Assembly: GCF_021462405.1 (NCBI RefSeq)
Contig: NZ_JAKEDU010000006.1
Span: 99,845 to 134,309 of the forward strand
Length of the DNA: 34,465 bases
Reading direction: 5' to 3'
From: Thermus tengchongensis
GTDB lineage: Bacteria > Deinococcota > Deinococci > Deinococcales > Thermaceae
Shown one piece after another: positions 16,180 to 24,462 of this stretch. The notes under the pieces were generated by a model that saw nothing but the letters and a program-made list of their open reading frames with translations, ran no database searches and was not told the DNA's origin. The position numbers and the translations under genes are program-made. The first letter of the stretch is position 1; each line of letters begins with the position of its first letter.

Positions 16180-18602
16180 CCCTTTATGGTATCCAGGGGA
16201 GCCCCCAGAGCCAAAGCCTTGAGCTCATGCAGGAGGCGGAGGGCCTCGAGGGGGGTCAGGGTGTTGGGATCCAAGGAGATGAGCTTCTCCAGTACTGCCT
16301 CCGCCACCCCCTCCCTGCGGGCGGTGAGGACTTGGAGGAGGGCCTTGGCCCGTTCCACCACCTCCTTGGGAAGCCCCGCCATCCTGGCCACCTCCACCCC
16401 GTAGCTCTTGGAAGCAGGCCCGGGGAGCACCTGGTGGTAGAAGGTCAGGCCTCCTTCCTCTTCCTTGGCGGCCACGTGCAGGTTTTTGAGCCGGGAGAGG
16501 GGTAGGGCGGTCAGTTCAAAGTAGTGGGTGGCGAAAAGGGTGTAGCACCGCCTCTCATGAAGGGCCTCGGCCACGGCGGTGGCAATGGCCACCCCGTCCA
16601 AGGAGCTCGTCCCACGGCCCACCTCGTCCAGAAGGACCAAGCTCCTTTCCGTGGCCTCCTTGAGGATGAGGGCCACCTCCTCCATCTCCACCATAAAGGT
16701 GCTCTTGCCCCCCGCCAGGTCGTCGGAGGCCCCGATGCGGGTCAGGATCCGGTCGAAGAGGGGAAGGGTAGCCTCCTCCGCGGGCACAAAGCTCCCGATC
16801 TGGGCCAGGAGGGCGATGAGGGCCGTCTGGCGCAGGTAGGTGCTCTTCCCCGCCATGTTGGGCCCCGTGACCAGGACGAGCTCGTGGGCCATCTCCAGGT
16901 CGTTGGGGACAAAGCTGGTGCGCCGCTCCACCACCGGGTGGCGCCCCCCGCGGATGTGAAGCCGATCGCCAAAACGGGGCCTCACGTAGCCGTAGCGCAC
17001 CGCCACCTCCGCAAGGGCGGCATAAACGTCCAACTCCGCCAGAACCCTGGCCACCTCCCTCAGGGCCTCCGCCTTCCCTTTGGCCTTCTCCCTAAGTTCC
17101 AGAAAGACCTCCTCCTCCCGGCGGCGGATCTGGGCCTCGAGGCGGTAGAGCTCCCTTTCGCGCTCCTTGATCTCCGGCAGGGTGTAGCGCTGCCGGTCCT
17201 TGAGGGTCTGGATGGCCTTGTACTCCGAGGGCACCCTCTCGTAGTAGGGCCGGGTCACCTCCAGGTAGTAGCCGAATACGGCGTTGTAACCCACCTTCAG
17301 GGTGGGGATGCCGGTTCTGGCCTTCTCCCTCTCCTCCAGTTCCAGAAAATAGGCCACCCCCTCCCGCTGGGCCTGCCGCAGGGCATCCAGATGGGGATCG
17401 TAGCCCTGGCGGATCAGCCCTCCCTCGGAGAGCTTGAGGGGAAGTTCCTCCTCCAAGGCCGCCCTCAACTCCTCCAGAAGGGAACCCAGGTCGGGAAGGA
17501 CCACCTCCTCCCCCAAGAGGGCCCGGAGCTCGGGCAGGATCTCCAGGCTCCGGCGCAAGGAGCCCAGGTCCCGCGGGGATGCCCGCCCCATCTCCAGACG
17601 GGCGGCCAGCCTCTCCAGGTCCGCCAGGCGGAAAAGAAGGCGCCTGACCCCTTCCCGCAGGGTCCCTTCCCTCACAAAGCGCTCCACCCGGTCCAACCTG
17701 GCCTCCAGGGGGCCCGCCTCCAACAAGGGATGGCGCAGCCAGCTTTGCAACAACCTGCGACCAAAAGCGGTGCGGGTTTCGTCCAGAACGCCGAAGAGGG
17801 TGTCCTGGCCCCGGATGGGCTCGAAGATCTCGAGGGCCCTTAAGGTGGCCTCGGGCAGGTGCATGAAGGCCCCGGGGTCATAGGGGCGGAAGGGCCTTGG
17901 GGAAAACCCTTCCCCTTGGGTCCAGCGGGCATACCAAAGAAGCGCCCCCTGGACCCGACGCAGGGCCAAGGGCCCTTCCCCTAACGGTTCAAAGGGAGCC
18001 TCCGAAAGCATAACGGGAAAGCGCTTCTGGAATTCCTCTAAAAACTCTCGGTTTTCCCTGAGCTCTGGGGCCAGGAGCACCTCGGCAGGCCGGTGGCGGA
18101 ATAGCTCGTCGTAGAGGGCGCTTTTGCTCTTCAAAAGCGTCCCCTTAAACTCGCCGGTGGAGACGTCCAGAAAGGCCACCCCGAAACCATCCCCGGTGGC
18201 GATGGCTGCCAGGTAGTTGGCCTCCTTGGAAAGAAGGGTTTCCTGCACCAGGGTGCCGGGGGTGAGGAGCTGGGTCACCTCCCGCCGCACCAGGCCCTCG
18301 GCCTCCTCCGCCGGTTCCACCTGGTCCGCCACCGCCAACCGGAAACCCATTTTCAAAAGCCTTTCCGCATAGGCGTCAAAGGCCCTGATGGGGATCCCCG
18401 CCATGGGGGTGGTGAAGTCCTTGCTGGACTTGTGGGTAAGCACCAAACCCAAAGCCCGGGCCAGCCTTTCCGCATCCTCCCCGAAACACTCGTAGAAGTC
18501 CCCCACCTGGAAGAGGAGGAGGTAATCGGGGTAGCGGTCCCTGAGCTCCACGTACTGTTGGAGAAGGGGGGGCAAGGGTCCAGGGCCTTCACCCTTGAGC
18601 AT
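16176..18602 (-). CDS. mutS: DNA mismatch recognition ATPase MutS
   Basis: An 808-residue mismatch sensor. The mismatch-stacking motif F36-Y-E38 sits in LFQVGDFYECFG. The C-terminal ABC ATPase has GPNMAGKST (Walker A), LLDEVGRGTSSLDG (Walker B/signature) and ATHYFEL. It resembles T. aquaticus MutS very closely; that protein, as recalled, begins three residues earlier. The frame continues far upstream, but a TATGAT -10 box ends 7 nt before ATG 18602, which fixes a leaderless start at MLKGEG; an ATG 12 nt further upstream lies inside the -10 box. The gene overlaps mutL by 4 nt and is divergent from the sulfite oxidase gene. Confidence 0.97.
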   Translation of the reverse strand: MLKGEGPGPLPPLLQQYVELRDRYPDYLLLFQVGDFYECFGEDAERLARALGLVLTHKSSKDFTTPMAGIPIRAFDAYAERLLKMGFRLAVADQVEPAEEAEGLVRREVTQLLTPGTLVQETLLSKEANYLAAIATGDGFGVAFLDVSTGEFKGTLLKSKSALYDELFRHRPAEVLLAPELRENREFLEEFQKRFPVMLSEAPFEPLGEGPLALRRVQGALLWYARWTQGEGFSPRPFRPYDPGAFMHLPEATLRALEIFEPIRGQDTLFGVLDETRTAFGRRLLQSWLRHPLLEAGPLEARLDRVERFVREGTLREGVRRLLFRLADLERLAARLEMGRASPRDLGSLRRSLEILPELRALLGEEVVLPDLGSLLEELRAALEEELPLKLSEGGLIRQGYDPHLDALRQAQREGVAYFLELEEREKARTGIPTLKVGYNAVFGYYLEVTRPYYERVPSEYKAIQTLKDRQRYTLPEIKERERELYRLEAQIRRREEEVFLELREKAKGKAEALREVARVLAELDVYAALAEVAVRYGYVRPRFGDRLHIRGGRHPVVERRTSFVPNDLEMAHELVLVTGPNMAGKSTYLRQTALIALLAQIGSFVPAEEATLPLFDRILTRIGASDDLAGGKSTFMVEMEEVALILKEATERSLVLLDEVGRGTSSLDGVAIATAVAEALHERRCYTLFATHYFELTALPLSRLKNLHVAAKEEEGGLTFYHQVLPGPASKSYGVEVARMAGLPKEVVERAKALLQVLTARREGVAEAVLEKLISLDPNTLTPLEALRLLHELKALALGAPLDTIKG

Positions 18603-18609
18603 GCCCCTT

Positions 18610-18615
18610 ATCATA
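18610..18615 (-). promoter_or_regulatory. Leaderless -10 box of the mutS-mutL operon
   Basis: TATGAT (- strand) is one base from consensus and is followed by AAGGGGC and ATG. A 12-bp palindrome GGGGGTACCCCC (18620-18631) lies 4 bp upstream, in the -10/-35 spacer. Confidence 0.6.
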
Positions 18616-18688
18616 ACCGGGGGGTACCCCCGGACAAGGAAGTTTAAATGTTGGCCTGGAGAAGGCGCTCCTTGCAATTTACCCCAAC

Positions 18689-18718
18689 TTGACAGGGGTA
18701 GGGTTACAGGAATAGCAT
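18689..18718 (+). promoter_or_regulatory. Promoter of the sulfite oxidase gene
   Basis: TTGACA (18689-18694), an 18-bp spacer and TAGCAT (18713-18718). The spacer carries ACAGGGGTAGGGTT, repeated upstream of the cytochrome gene. An inverted repeat GGACA-AA-TGTCC (18731-18742) lies just past the expected transcription start. Confidence 0.7.
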
Positions 18719-18761
18719 ACAAAACTGAGGGGACAAATGTCCTAAGAAAAGGAGGCGTGCT

Positions 18762-19985
18762 ATGGAAAAGGTCAATCGGCGTACCACCCTCAAGCTCATG
18801 GGTATGGGGGCGGCACTTCTGGCCGCAGGCGGGCGGGGCTTGGCCCAACAAACCCCCACCGCCGACCAGTTGGTGAAGGGCAAAAACCCCAAGATGATCG
18901 TCCTCTCCCAGCGCCCCGTGGTGATGGAAACCCCCTATGACCTCTTGGTGAGCAACCCCGAGCGCACGCCCAAGGAAATCCTCTACATCCGCAACAACGT
19001 AGACCTCCCCGGCTACAACACCGTGGAAGGGGCCAACCTGGAGGGGTGGAAGGTGGAGGTAAGCGGCCTGGTGGACAAACCCTTCACCTTTGAGGCCAAG
19101 GAGCTCCTCTCCCTGCCCCAGCACGAGGTCACCATGGTCCTCCAGTGCTCGGGCAACGGGCGCACCCTCTATAACCCCCGCCCCTCAGGTAACCCCTGGA
19201 AGCGGGGTGGGATGGGCAACGTCACCTTCCGGGGTGTCCGCCTGAAGGACCTCCTGGCTGCCAAAGGGGTCAAGCTGGGAGAAAAGGCTTTCTACATCAC
19301 CGCCCACGCCAGCCGCCAGGGCAACGCCCCCGAGTTCGTGCGCTCGGTGCCCATCCACGCCTTGGAGAACGCCCTCCTGGCCCTCTCCATGAACGGGGAG
19401 CCCCTGCCAGCGGTGCACGGGGGGCCCGTGCGCCTGGTCTTCCCCGGCTACTTTGGGGTCAACAACGTGAAGTGGGTAGAGAAGATCGAGTTCACCGAGG
19501 GAGAAAACACCACCACCGAACAGGTTCCCCGCTACCGGGTACCCACCATTCCCAACGCCGCCATCCCCTTCCTGCCGCAAGAGCCTGGGAAAACCTACCC
19601 CTATACCCTGCAGAACTCCCGCCCCAACTGGCTGGTCACCCTCAACAGCTTCATCTTTGCCCCCCTCGAGGGCCAGACGGTGGAGGGTCCCTACGTGCGC
19701 GTGGAGGGGGTCGCCTTCAACGACGGCATCGTCCCCATCGTGAGCGTGGAGGTTTCCACCAACGGCGGCCGCACCTGGCACCAGGCTCAGCTGGAACGCC
19801 AGGAGAAAAGCTTCGGCTGGATCCGCTGGCGGACCACGGTCTACCTCCGCTCCGGGGAGCACGAGATCATGGCTCGGGCTTGGGACGCCGCAGGCCGCAG
19901 CCAGCCCCTGGACGGCAACATCGCCTGGAACGAGCGGGGCTACGAGTACAGCGGGGTGATGCGGGTAAAGTTCACCGTGGCCTAA
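18762..19985 (+). CDS. Molybdopterin sulfite oxidase / sulfite dehydrogenase catalytic subunit (SoxC/SorA-like)
   Basis: A 407-residue periplasmic Mo enzyme oxidising sulfite to sulfate. The N-terminus carries a twin-arginine type signal (R6-R7-TTLKLMG with a hydrophobic stretch to about 28), as expected for a cofactor-loaded protein. The Mo-binding domain spans about residues 75-260; C129 in LQCSGNGR is the molybdenum ligand. The dimerisation (Ig-like Mo-co_dimer) domain follows from about 290. AAAAGGAGG precedes the ATG. The neighbours, a diheme cytochrome c and a MOSC protein, form a sulfite:cytochrome c oxidoreductase unit; an equivalent pair is, from memory, described in T. thermophilus HB8. 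A SoxCD-like role with bound thiosulfate sulfur is less likely, as no other sox genes are present. Confidence 0.92.
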   Translation: MEKVNRRTTLKLMGMGAALLAAGGRGLAQQTPTADQLVKGKNPKMIVLSQRPVVMETPYDLLVSNPERTPKEILYIRNNVDLPGYNTVEGANLEGWKVEVSGLVDKPFTFEAKELLSLPQHEVTMVLQCSGNGRTLYNPRPSGNPWKRGGMGNVTFRGVRLKDLLAAKGVKLGEKAFYITAHASRQGNAPEFVRSVPIHALENALLALSMNGEPLPAVHGGPVRLVFPGYFGVNNVKWVEKIEFTEGENTTTEQVPRYRVPTIPNAAIPFLPQEPGKTYPYTLQNSRPNWLVTLNSFIFAPLEGQTVEGPYVRVEGVAFNDGIVPIVSVEVSTNGGRTWHQAQLERQEKSFGWIRWRTTVYLRSGEHEIMARAWDAAGRSQPLDGNIAWNERGYEYSGVMRVKFTVA

Positions 19986-19996
19986 GGCTTGAGGAA

Positions 19997-20019
19997 GCCC
20001 CCGGAGGTCCTCCGGGGGC
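19997..20019 (+). terminator. Hairpin after the sulfite oxidase gene
   Basis: Perfect 11-bp arms GCCCCCGGAGG / CCTCCGGGGGC around a single T, located 11 bp after the stop. No U-tract follows, so termination may be partial. Confidence 0.7.
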
Positions 20020-20060
20020 ATACGTGTGGCGGAAACCCAAAACCTTACAGGGGTGGGGTT

Positions 20061-20066
20061 TAAACT
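20061..20066 (+). promoter_or_regulatory. Leaderless -10 box of the diheme cytochrome gene
   Basis: TAAACT ends 6 nt before ATG 20073. Immediately upstream, 20047-20060 reads ACAGGGGTGGGGTT, one base different from 18692-18705 in the sulfite oxidase promoter. Confidence 0.55.
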
Positions 20067-20072
20067 GAAAGC

Positions 20073-20765
20073 ATGAGAAAGCCTCTCTGGATACTGACGA
20101 TTGCCGCGGCCAGCTTGGGGGGATACCTGGCCCTGAGCCAGTTCACCCTCCCCGAGGGCCCCGGCCAAGAGGTGGTGCTGGCCAAGTGCCAGGCTTGCCA
20201 CGACATCGGCTTCGTGGCCCGCGAGCGGCTTTCGCGGGAACGCTGGGACGCCATCATCAACGAGATGGTCATACGGGGCCTGCAGGTGACCCCAGAGGAA
20301 CGGGCCACCATCCTGGACTACCTGGCCACCTACCTGGGCACCGAACCGCCACCCGCCCCGCCGCCAGCCCAGGCCGCTGCCCCGAAGACCGGCGCCCAGG
20401 TCTACGCCAACTGCCAGGGGTGCCACGGACCCCAGGGCGAAGGCAACCCGCCCGCCTTCCCACCCCTCAAAGGACACGTGGAGAACCTCCTCAAGGCGGA
20501 AGGCGGCCGGGCATACCTCCTCCTGGCGGTGCTTTACGGCGTGCAAGGGGAGGTGCAGATTATGGGCCAGAACTACACGGGCATCATGCCGGGCTTCGCC
20601 TGGCTTTCCGATGACGAGCTGGCCCTGGTCCTCAACCACCTGGTGGCGTGGGGAGCCCCAGAAGGCTTTAAACCCTACACCCCCGAGGAGGTGAAGGCGG
20701 CCCGGGCCAAGGCCCTCGCCCCAGAGGAGGTTCTGAAGCTTCGGCAAGGTCTCAAGCTGCCATGA
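20073..20765 (+). CDS. Diheme cytochrome c, electron acceptor of sulfite oxidase
   Basis: A 230-residue exported or membrane-anchored cytochrome with two haem sites, C39-QA-C42-H43 and C114-QG-C117-H118. Residues 4-22 form the signal/anchor. The two domains are joined by a Pro/Ala-rich linker (about 92-105). The first domain is compact (about 60 residues), the second longer with Met candidates in NYTGIMPGF for axial ligation. It should take electrons from the Mo subunit and pass them to terminal-oxidase cytochromes. It has its own leaderless promoter, so it can be expressed apart from the oxidase. Its TGA overlaps the ATG of the MOSC gene by 4 nt. Confidence 0.92.
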   Translation: MRKPLWILTIAAASLGGYLALSQFTLPEGPGQEVVLAKCQACHDIGFVARERLSRERWDAIINEMVIRGLQVTPEERATILDYLATYLGTEPPPAPPPAQAAAPKTGAQVYANCQGCHGPQGEGNPPAFPPLKGHVENLLKAEGGRAYLLLAVLYGVQGEVQIMGQNYTGIMPGFAWLSDDELALVLNHLVAWGAPEGFKPYTPEEVKAARAKALAPEEVLKLRQGLKLP

Positions 20766-21205
20766 GCGGGAAGGTCGTTTCCCTCCACCTGGGGCTGGGC
20801 TCCGGTCTTCCCAAGCCCCAGGTGAAGGTTTTGGAACTGGTGGCCGGCTTCGGGGCCAAGGGGGACCGGCATGCGGGCAAGGACCCCGACCGGGCTGTCC
20901 TGGTAGCGGGCCTCCCTGCCTACGACAAGGCCAAGGAGGCGGGTATAGAACTGCCCTTGGGAGCCTTGGGGGAAAACCTCCTCCTGGACCTTGACCCCCA
21001 TGCCCTACCCCCAGGTACCCGCCTAAGGATAGGGGAAGCCCTTTTGGAGTTCTCCTACGTGTGCACGGTCTGCTCCAGCCTTTCCCAGTTTGACCTGAGG
21101 CTTCCCAAGCTCCTCTACGGGGGCCGGGGGCTTTACGCCCGGGTGCTGGAAGGCGGTCTGGTGCGGGTGGGGGACCCGGTGCGCATCCTGGTCGCCGCCG
21201 AATAG
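20762..21205 (+). CDS. MOSC-domain protein
   Basis: A 147-residue stand-alone MOSC domain (from Moco sulfurase C-terminal). Family marks are FGAKGDRHAGKD near the N-terminus, LPLGALGENLLLD in the middle, and the Cys-bearing CTVCSSL at about 99-105, where related proteins have a conserved Cys. MOSC domains bind or carry sulfur to molybdenum cofactors; coupling to the sulfite oxidase locus suggests a role in maturing or protecting that cofactor. The exact reaction is not known. It overlaps the cytochrome gene by 4 nt. A long palindromic terminator follows. Confidence 0.88.
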   Translation: MSGKVVSLHLGLGSGLPKPQVKVLELVAGFGAKGDRHAGKDPDRAVLVAGLPAYDKAKEAGIELPLGALGENLLLDLDPHALPPGTRLRIGEALLEFSYVCTVCSSLSQFDLRLPKLLYGGRGLYARVLEGGLVRVGDPVRILVAAE

Positions 21206-21220
21206 GCCTTCCGCAAGGAG

Positions 21221-21246
21221 GGCCCCGGGGACCGGTCCCCGGGGCC
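21221..21246. terminator. Bidirectional terminator between MOSC and 5'-nucleotidase genes
   Basis: A perfect 26-bp palindrome (GGCCCCGGGGA...TCCCCGGGGCC) between two convergent genes, followed by TTTG on the + strand. One hairpin can end both transcripts. Confidence 0.8.
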
Positions 21247-21258
21247 TTTGCCCCTGGC

Positions 21259-22917
21259 CTAAACCCCCACCCGCTCGGGAACCCGGTAGGCCCAGTAGGC
21301 GGGCTGCCCTCCTTGGGGCTCGTTCAGGACCTCGATGCGCCCCTCCAGGGCCGCCTCCACCTCCTTCAGCTGCCCCAGGTACTCCATGAAGGCCTCGGCG
21401 TCGGCGAAGCCGGTGTCCACCCGGTAGCCCTGGGCCTCCTTCAAGACGGTGAAGCCGTCACCCCCGTTGGCGATGAAGCTGTTCACCACCACCCGGTAGG
21501 TGGCCTCGAGGTCCAGGGGCTGGTAGCCCTTCTCCGTGTTCACCTCCACCCGCACCACCCGGTCCCCCGCAGGGCGGGCCAGGTCAAAGGCGTAGCGCAG
21601 GCCGGAAACCTGCAGGAAGCGGCCCGCCGCCTGCTCCCACTGGGAAACCCCGTTCTCCAGAGCCGCCTTGATCTCCTTGCCCTTCAGGTCCATGACCACC
21701 AAGGTGTTGCCGAAGGGCAGGACCTCGTAGACCTTGCCCACGGTGATGGGCCCCTTGGGGATGGAGGCCCGGATGCCGCCGCCGTTTTGCAGGGCGATCT
21801 GCACCCCGGCGTTTTTGGTCTTCCACACCATGCCGTCGGCGATGAGGTTGCCCAGGTTGCTCTCCCGCTTGCGCACGATGGCCCTTTCGCCCACCAGGTC
21901 CACCTTGGCCTCGGCGATCACCTGGGCCATGAGGGCCATCACCGGCTGGGCGTAGGCCAGGAGGGCCTCCTTGGCGAAGAAGTCCTCGGGGGAGACCTCG
22001 GGGGTCATGAGGACGGGCTCGCCCTTGTAGGCCAGAAGCTCTCCCTTCTCGTTGAAGGTGACCTCCAAGAGGCCCACCACCTTCCCCCACTCCCAGGCCT
22101 GCACCACCAGGACATCCTTGCCCTCGGGGTTTTTGACCACCGTGGGGTAGGGGCCCGCCGGGGCCAGCTCCTTGTGGGGGAAGCTCCCCAAAAGGGTGTG
22201 GGAGTGGCCGCCCACGATCACCTGGGCCCCCACCAGCCTCCGGGCCAGCTTCAGGTCCTCGGCGTAGCCCAGGTGGGAGAGGACGATGATCTTGTTCACC
22301 CCCTTCCGCAGGAGCTCGTAGACCGCCTTCTGAGCGCTCTCGTAGGGGTCCAGGAAGTCCACGGTGGGCCCGGGGTTGGCGATCTCCCGGGTGTCCGGGG
22401 TGGTGAGGCCGATCACCCCCACCTTCTCCCCGCCCACCGTCACGACGGCGTAGGGAGAGAAAAGACCCTTCAGCCGAGGTTCCCGCTCCACCCCCACGTT
22501 GGCGGACACCACCTTGAACCTTGCCCCCTTCAAAAACTCCGCCAAGGGCCCAGGCCCCAGGTCAAACTCGTGGTTGCCCAGGGCCATTACCCGGTACAGG
22601 GCCCTGTGCATGAAGTAGCGGTCCGCCAAGCCCCGGTACTGGTTGAAGTAAAGGGTCCCCTGGAAAACATCCCCGGCGTCCAGGAAGAGGAGGTTCTTGC
22701 GGCCTGCCCGGAGGCGGTCAAAGAAGGCGATGCGCTGGGCCACGCCCCCCACCCTCACCTTCTTGCCGGAAAGGGTGAGCTCCATGGGCTCCAGGTGGGC
22801 GTGGGTGTCGTTGGTGTGCACCAGGGTAAGGGTAAAGGCCCCCTGGGCCCGCCCCAAGCCCAGGCCCGCCAAACCTAAAGCTGCCCCTGCCTTCAATACC
22901 TCGCGCCGCTTATACAT
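21259..22917 (-). CDS. Exported 5'-nucleotidase / 2',3'-cyclic phosphodiesterase (UshA family)
   Basis: A 552-residue enzyme that dephosphorylates nucleotides outside the cytoplasm, letting nucleosides and phosphate be taken up. The N-terminus KRREVLKAGAALGLAGLG is a twin-arginine-like signal. The metallophosphatase domain has D37-T-H39 (HTNDTHAH), D83 (DAGD), N115-H-E117 (LGNHEFD), and later GGHSHT. The C-terminal nucleotide-binding domain includes NGGGIRA and FIANGGDGF. Length agrees with the family. GGAGGT lies about 7 nt before the ATG. It is a single gene, divergent from glnA and closed by the shared palindrome at its 3' end. Confidence 0.94.
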   Translation of the reverse strand: MYKRREVLKAGAALGLAGLGLGRAQGAFTLTLVHTNDTHAHLEPMELTLSGKKVRVGGVAQRIAFFDRLRAGRKNLLFLDAGDVFQGTLYFNQYRGLADRYFMHRALYRVMALGNHEFDLGPGPLAEFLKGARFKVVSANVGVEREPRLKGLFSPYAVVTVGGEKVGVIGLTTPDTREIANPGPTVDFLDPYESAQKAVYELLRKGVNKIIVLSHLGYAEDLKLARRLVGAQVIVGGHSHTLLGSFPHKELAPAGPYPTVVKNPEGKDVLVVQAWEWGKVVGLLEVTFNEKGELLAYKGEPVLMTPEVSPEDFFAKEALLAYAQPVMALMAQVIAEAKVDLVGERAIVRKRESNLGNLIADGMVWKTKNAGVQIALQNGGGIRASIPKGPITVGKVYEVLPFGNTLVVMDLKGKEIKAALENGVSQWEQAAGRFLQVSGLRYAFDLARPAGDRVVRVEVNTEKGYQPLDLEATYRVVVNSFIANGGDGFTVLKEAQGYRVDTGFADAEAFMEYLGQLKEVEAALEGRIEVLNEPQGGQPAYWAYRVPERVGV

Positions 22918-23012
22918 ACCCGACCTCCAGGCTTCAGTCTACCCAAGGCCAGGTCAGCTTAGGGTCAAGGCCCTCGAGGCCAGACCTTGCTTGACGGGTG
23001 ACGCCCTAAGGC

Positions 23013-23042
23013 TTGACATTGTGCATATATTTGCTGTACACT
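23013..23042 (+). promoter_or_regulatory. glnA promoter
   Basis: TTGACA (23013-23018), an 18-bp spacer and TACACT (23037-23042). The spacer is unusually AT-rich for this genome. A second GCTTGAC copy lies 22 bp upstream (22989 and 23011), and TTGCGCAA (23043-23050) is palindromic at the expected transcription start. Confidence 0.75.
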
Positions 23043-23051
23043 TTGCGCAAT

Positions 23052-23088
23052 CTGCTGGGGGAAAAGGGTAAATGCCCGGCCTCAGCAG
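23052..23088 (+). promoter_or_regulatory. Leader hairpin in the glnA 5' UTR
   Basis: CTGCTGGGG (23052-23060) pairs with CCTCAGCAG (23080-23088) over 9 positions with one G-U pair; an inner GGG/CCC pairing is possible. The structure ends about 5 nt before the AGGAGGT ribosome site. Confidence 0.5.
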
Positions 23089-23104
23089 GTCAAGGAGGTC
23101 AAAA

Positions 23105-24445
23105 ATGGCGTACACCAAGGCGGAAATCCTCAAGGCGCTCAAGGCGGAGAAGGTCAAGTTCCTCAGGCTCCAGATCACCGACATCCTGGGCGTGGTGAAG
23201 AACGTGGAGGTCCCCGAGTCCCAGTTTGAGAAGGCCCTGGACGGGGAGATCATGTTCGACGGCTCCTCCATCGAGGGCTTCACCCGCATCGAGGAGTCGG
23301 ACATGCTCCTCAAGCCCGACTACAACACCTTCGTCATCCTCCCCGAGGCCCTGGAAGACCCTGGGCGGGGCCGGGTGGCCCGGCTCATCTGCGATGTGAC
23401 CTACCCCGATGGCCGTCCCTTCGAGGGGGACCCCCGGTACGTGTTGAAGCGCCAGGTGGAGCGGTTGCAGAAGCTTGGCTTTGACAACATGTATGCGGGC
23501 CCTGAGCCGGAATTTTTCCTCTTCCTGCGCACGCCTGATGGTTTGCCCACCGTGGAAACCCACGATCGAGCGGGCTACTTTGATCTGGCTCCCATAGACA
23601 AGGGCGAGGAAGCCCGGCGGGACATGGTCAACGTCCTGGTGGCCATGGGCTTTGAGATCGAGGCTGCCCACCACGAGGTGGCCCCGGGCCAGCACGAGAT
23701 CGACTTCAAGTATGCGGATGCCCTCACCACCGCGGACAACATCGCCACCTTCAAGTGGGTGGTGAAAAAGGTGGCCCTGAACCACGGCCTCCACGCCACC
23801 TTCCTGCCCAAGCCCATCCGCGGCATCAACGGCAGCGGCATGCACACCCACCTCTCCCTCTTCAAGGACGGCCAGAACGCCTTCTATGACCCCGAGGCCG
23901 AGTACCAGCTTTCCAAAACCGCCCTCCACTTCATCGCTGGTCTTCTGGAGCACGCGGAGGGCATGGTGGCCATCACCAACCCCCTGGTGAACTCCTACAA
24001 GCGCCTCACCCCCGGGTACGAGGCCCCCACCAACATCGCCTGGTCGGCGGCCAACCGCTCGGCCATGATCCGCATCCCCGCCCGCCGGGGCGTGGGCACC
24101 CGGGCCGAGCTCAGGATGCCCGACCCCTCCGCCAATCCCTACCTGGCCCTGGCGGTCATGGCGGCGGCAGCGGCAGACGGGATCGAGCGCAAGCTCCTGC
24201 CCCCGCCCCCCATCCAGCGCAACATCTACCACATGAGCGTGCGGGAACGGCGCAAGCACAAGATCCGCGAGCTTCCAGGCACGCTTCGGGAGGCCCTCGA
24301 GGCCCTGAAGAAGGACCCGGTGATCCGCGAGGCCCTGGGCGAACACGTCTATACCCACTTCCTCCAGGCCAAGCAGATGGAGTGGGACGACTACCGGGTC
24401 ACGGTCCACCAGTGGGAGCTGGACCGGTATCTGGCCACGTACTGA
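23105..24445 (+). CDS. glnA: Glutamine synthetase type I (alpha subtype)
   Basis: A 446-residue enzyme making glutamine from glutamate, ammonia and ATP; it forms a cytoplasmic dodecamer. DGSSIEGF is at residues 52-59, followed by R61-IEESD, equivalent to the Arg (R62 in Bacillus) used for glutamine feedback in alpha-type enzymes. Also seen: [22 protein letters not shown] and [12 protein letters not shown]. The C-terminal [11 protein letters not shown] lacks the NLYDLP adenylylation site, again the alpha type. An in-frame ATG at 23072 is rejected because AAGGAGGT stands just before ATG 23105 and the family begins there. It has a strong promoter and a structured leader upstream, and a terminator hairpin downstream. 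Confidence 0.96.
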   Translation: MAYTKAEILKALKAEKVKFLRLQITDILGVVKNVEVPESQFEKALDGEIMFDGSSIEGFTRIEESDMLLKPDYNTFVILPEALEDPGRGRVARLICDVTYPDGRPFEGDPRYVLKRQVERLQKLGFDNMYAGPEPEFFLFLRTPDGLPTVETHDRAGYFDLAPIDKGEEARRDMVNVLVAMGFEIEAAHHEVAPGQHEIDFKYADALTTADNIATFKWVVKKVALNHGLHATFLPKPIRGINGSGMHTHLSLFKDGQNAFYDPEAEYQLSKTALHFIAGLLEHAEGMVAITNPLVNSYKRLTPGYEAPTNIAWSAANRSAMIRIPARRGVGTRAELRMPDPSANPYLALAVMAAAAADGIERKLLPPPPIQRNIYHMSVRERRKHKIRELPGTLREALEALKKDPVIREALGEHVYTHFLQAKQMEWDDYRVTVHQWELDRYLATY

Positions 24446-24462
24446 GGGTGGGTATGGCGCCT

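Noticed and set aside
18603..19124. N-terminal extension of MutS (open frame upstream of 18602)
   Set aside because: It runs antisense to the sulfite oxidase gene, has no MutS homology, and the -10 box TATGAT lies inside it.
19185..20747. 520-codon open frame on the - strand opposite sulfite oxidase and cytochrome genes
   Set aside because: His/Gly/Val-rich composition typical of the antisense shadow of GC-rich genes; no recognised motif; the + strand genes have haem and Mo motifs.
23072..23104. Upstream ATG start for glnA
   Set aside because: It would put the strong AGGAGGT ribosome site inside the coding region and add 11 residues not found in the family.
23099..24409. 436-codon open frame on the - strand opposite glnA
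   Set aside because: Glutamine synthetase on the + strand is unmistakable; the frame is a codon-bias shadow.
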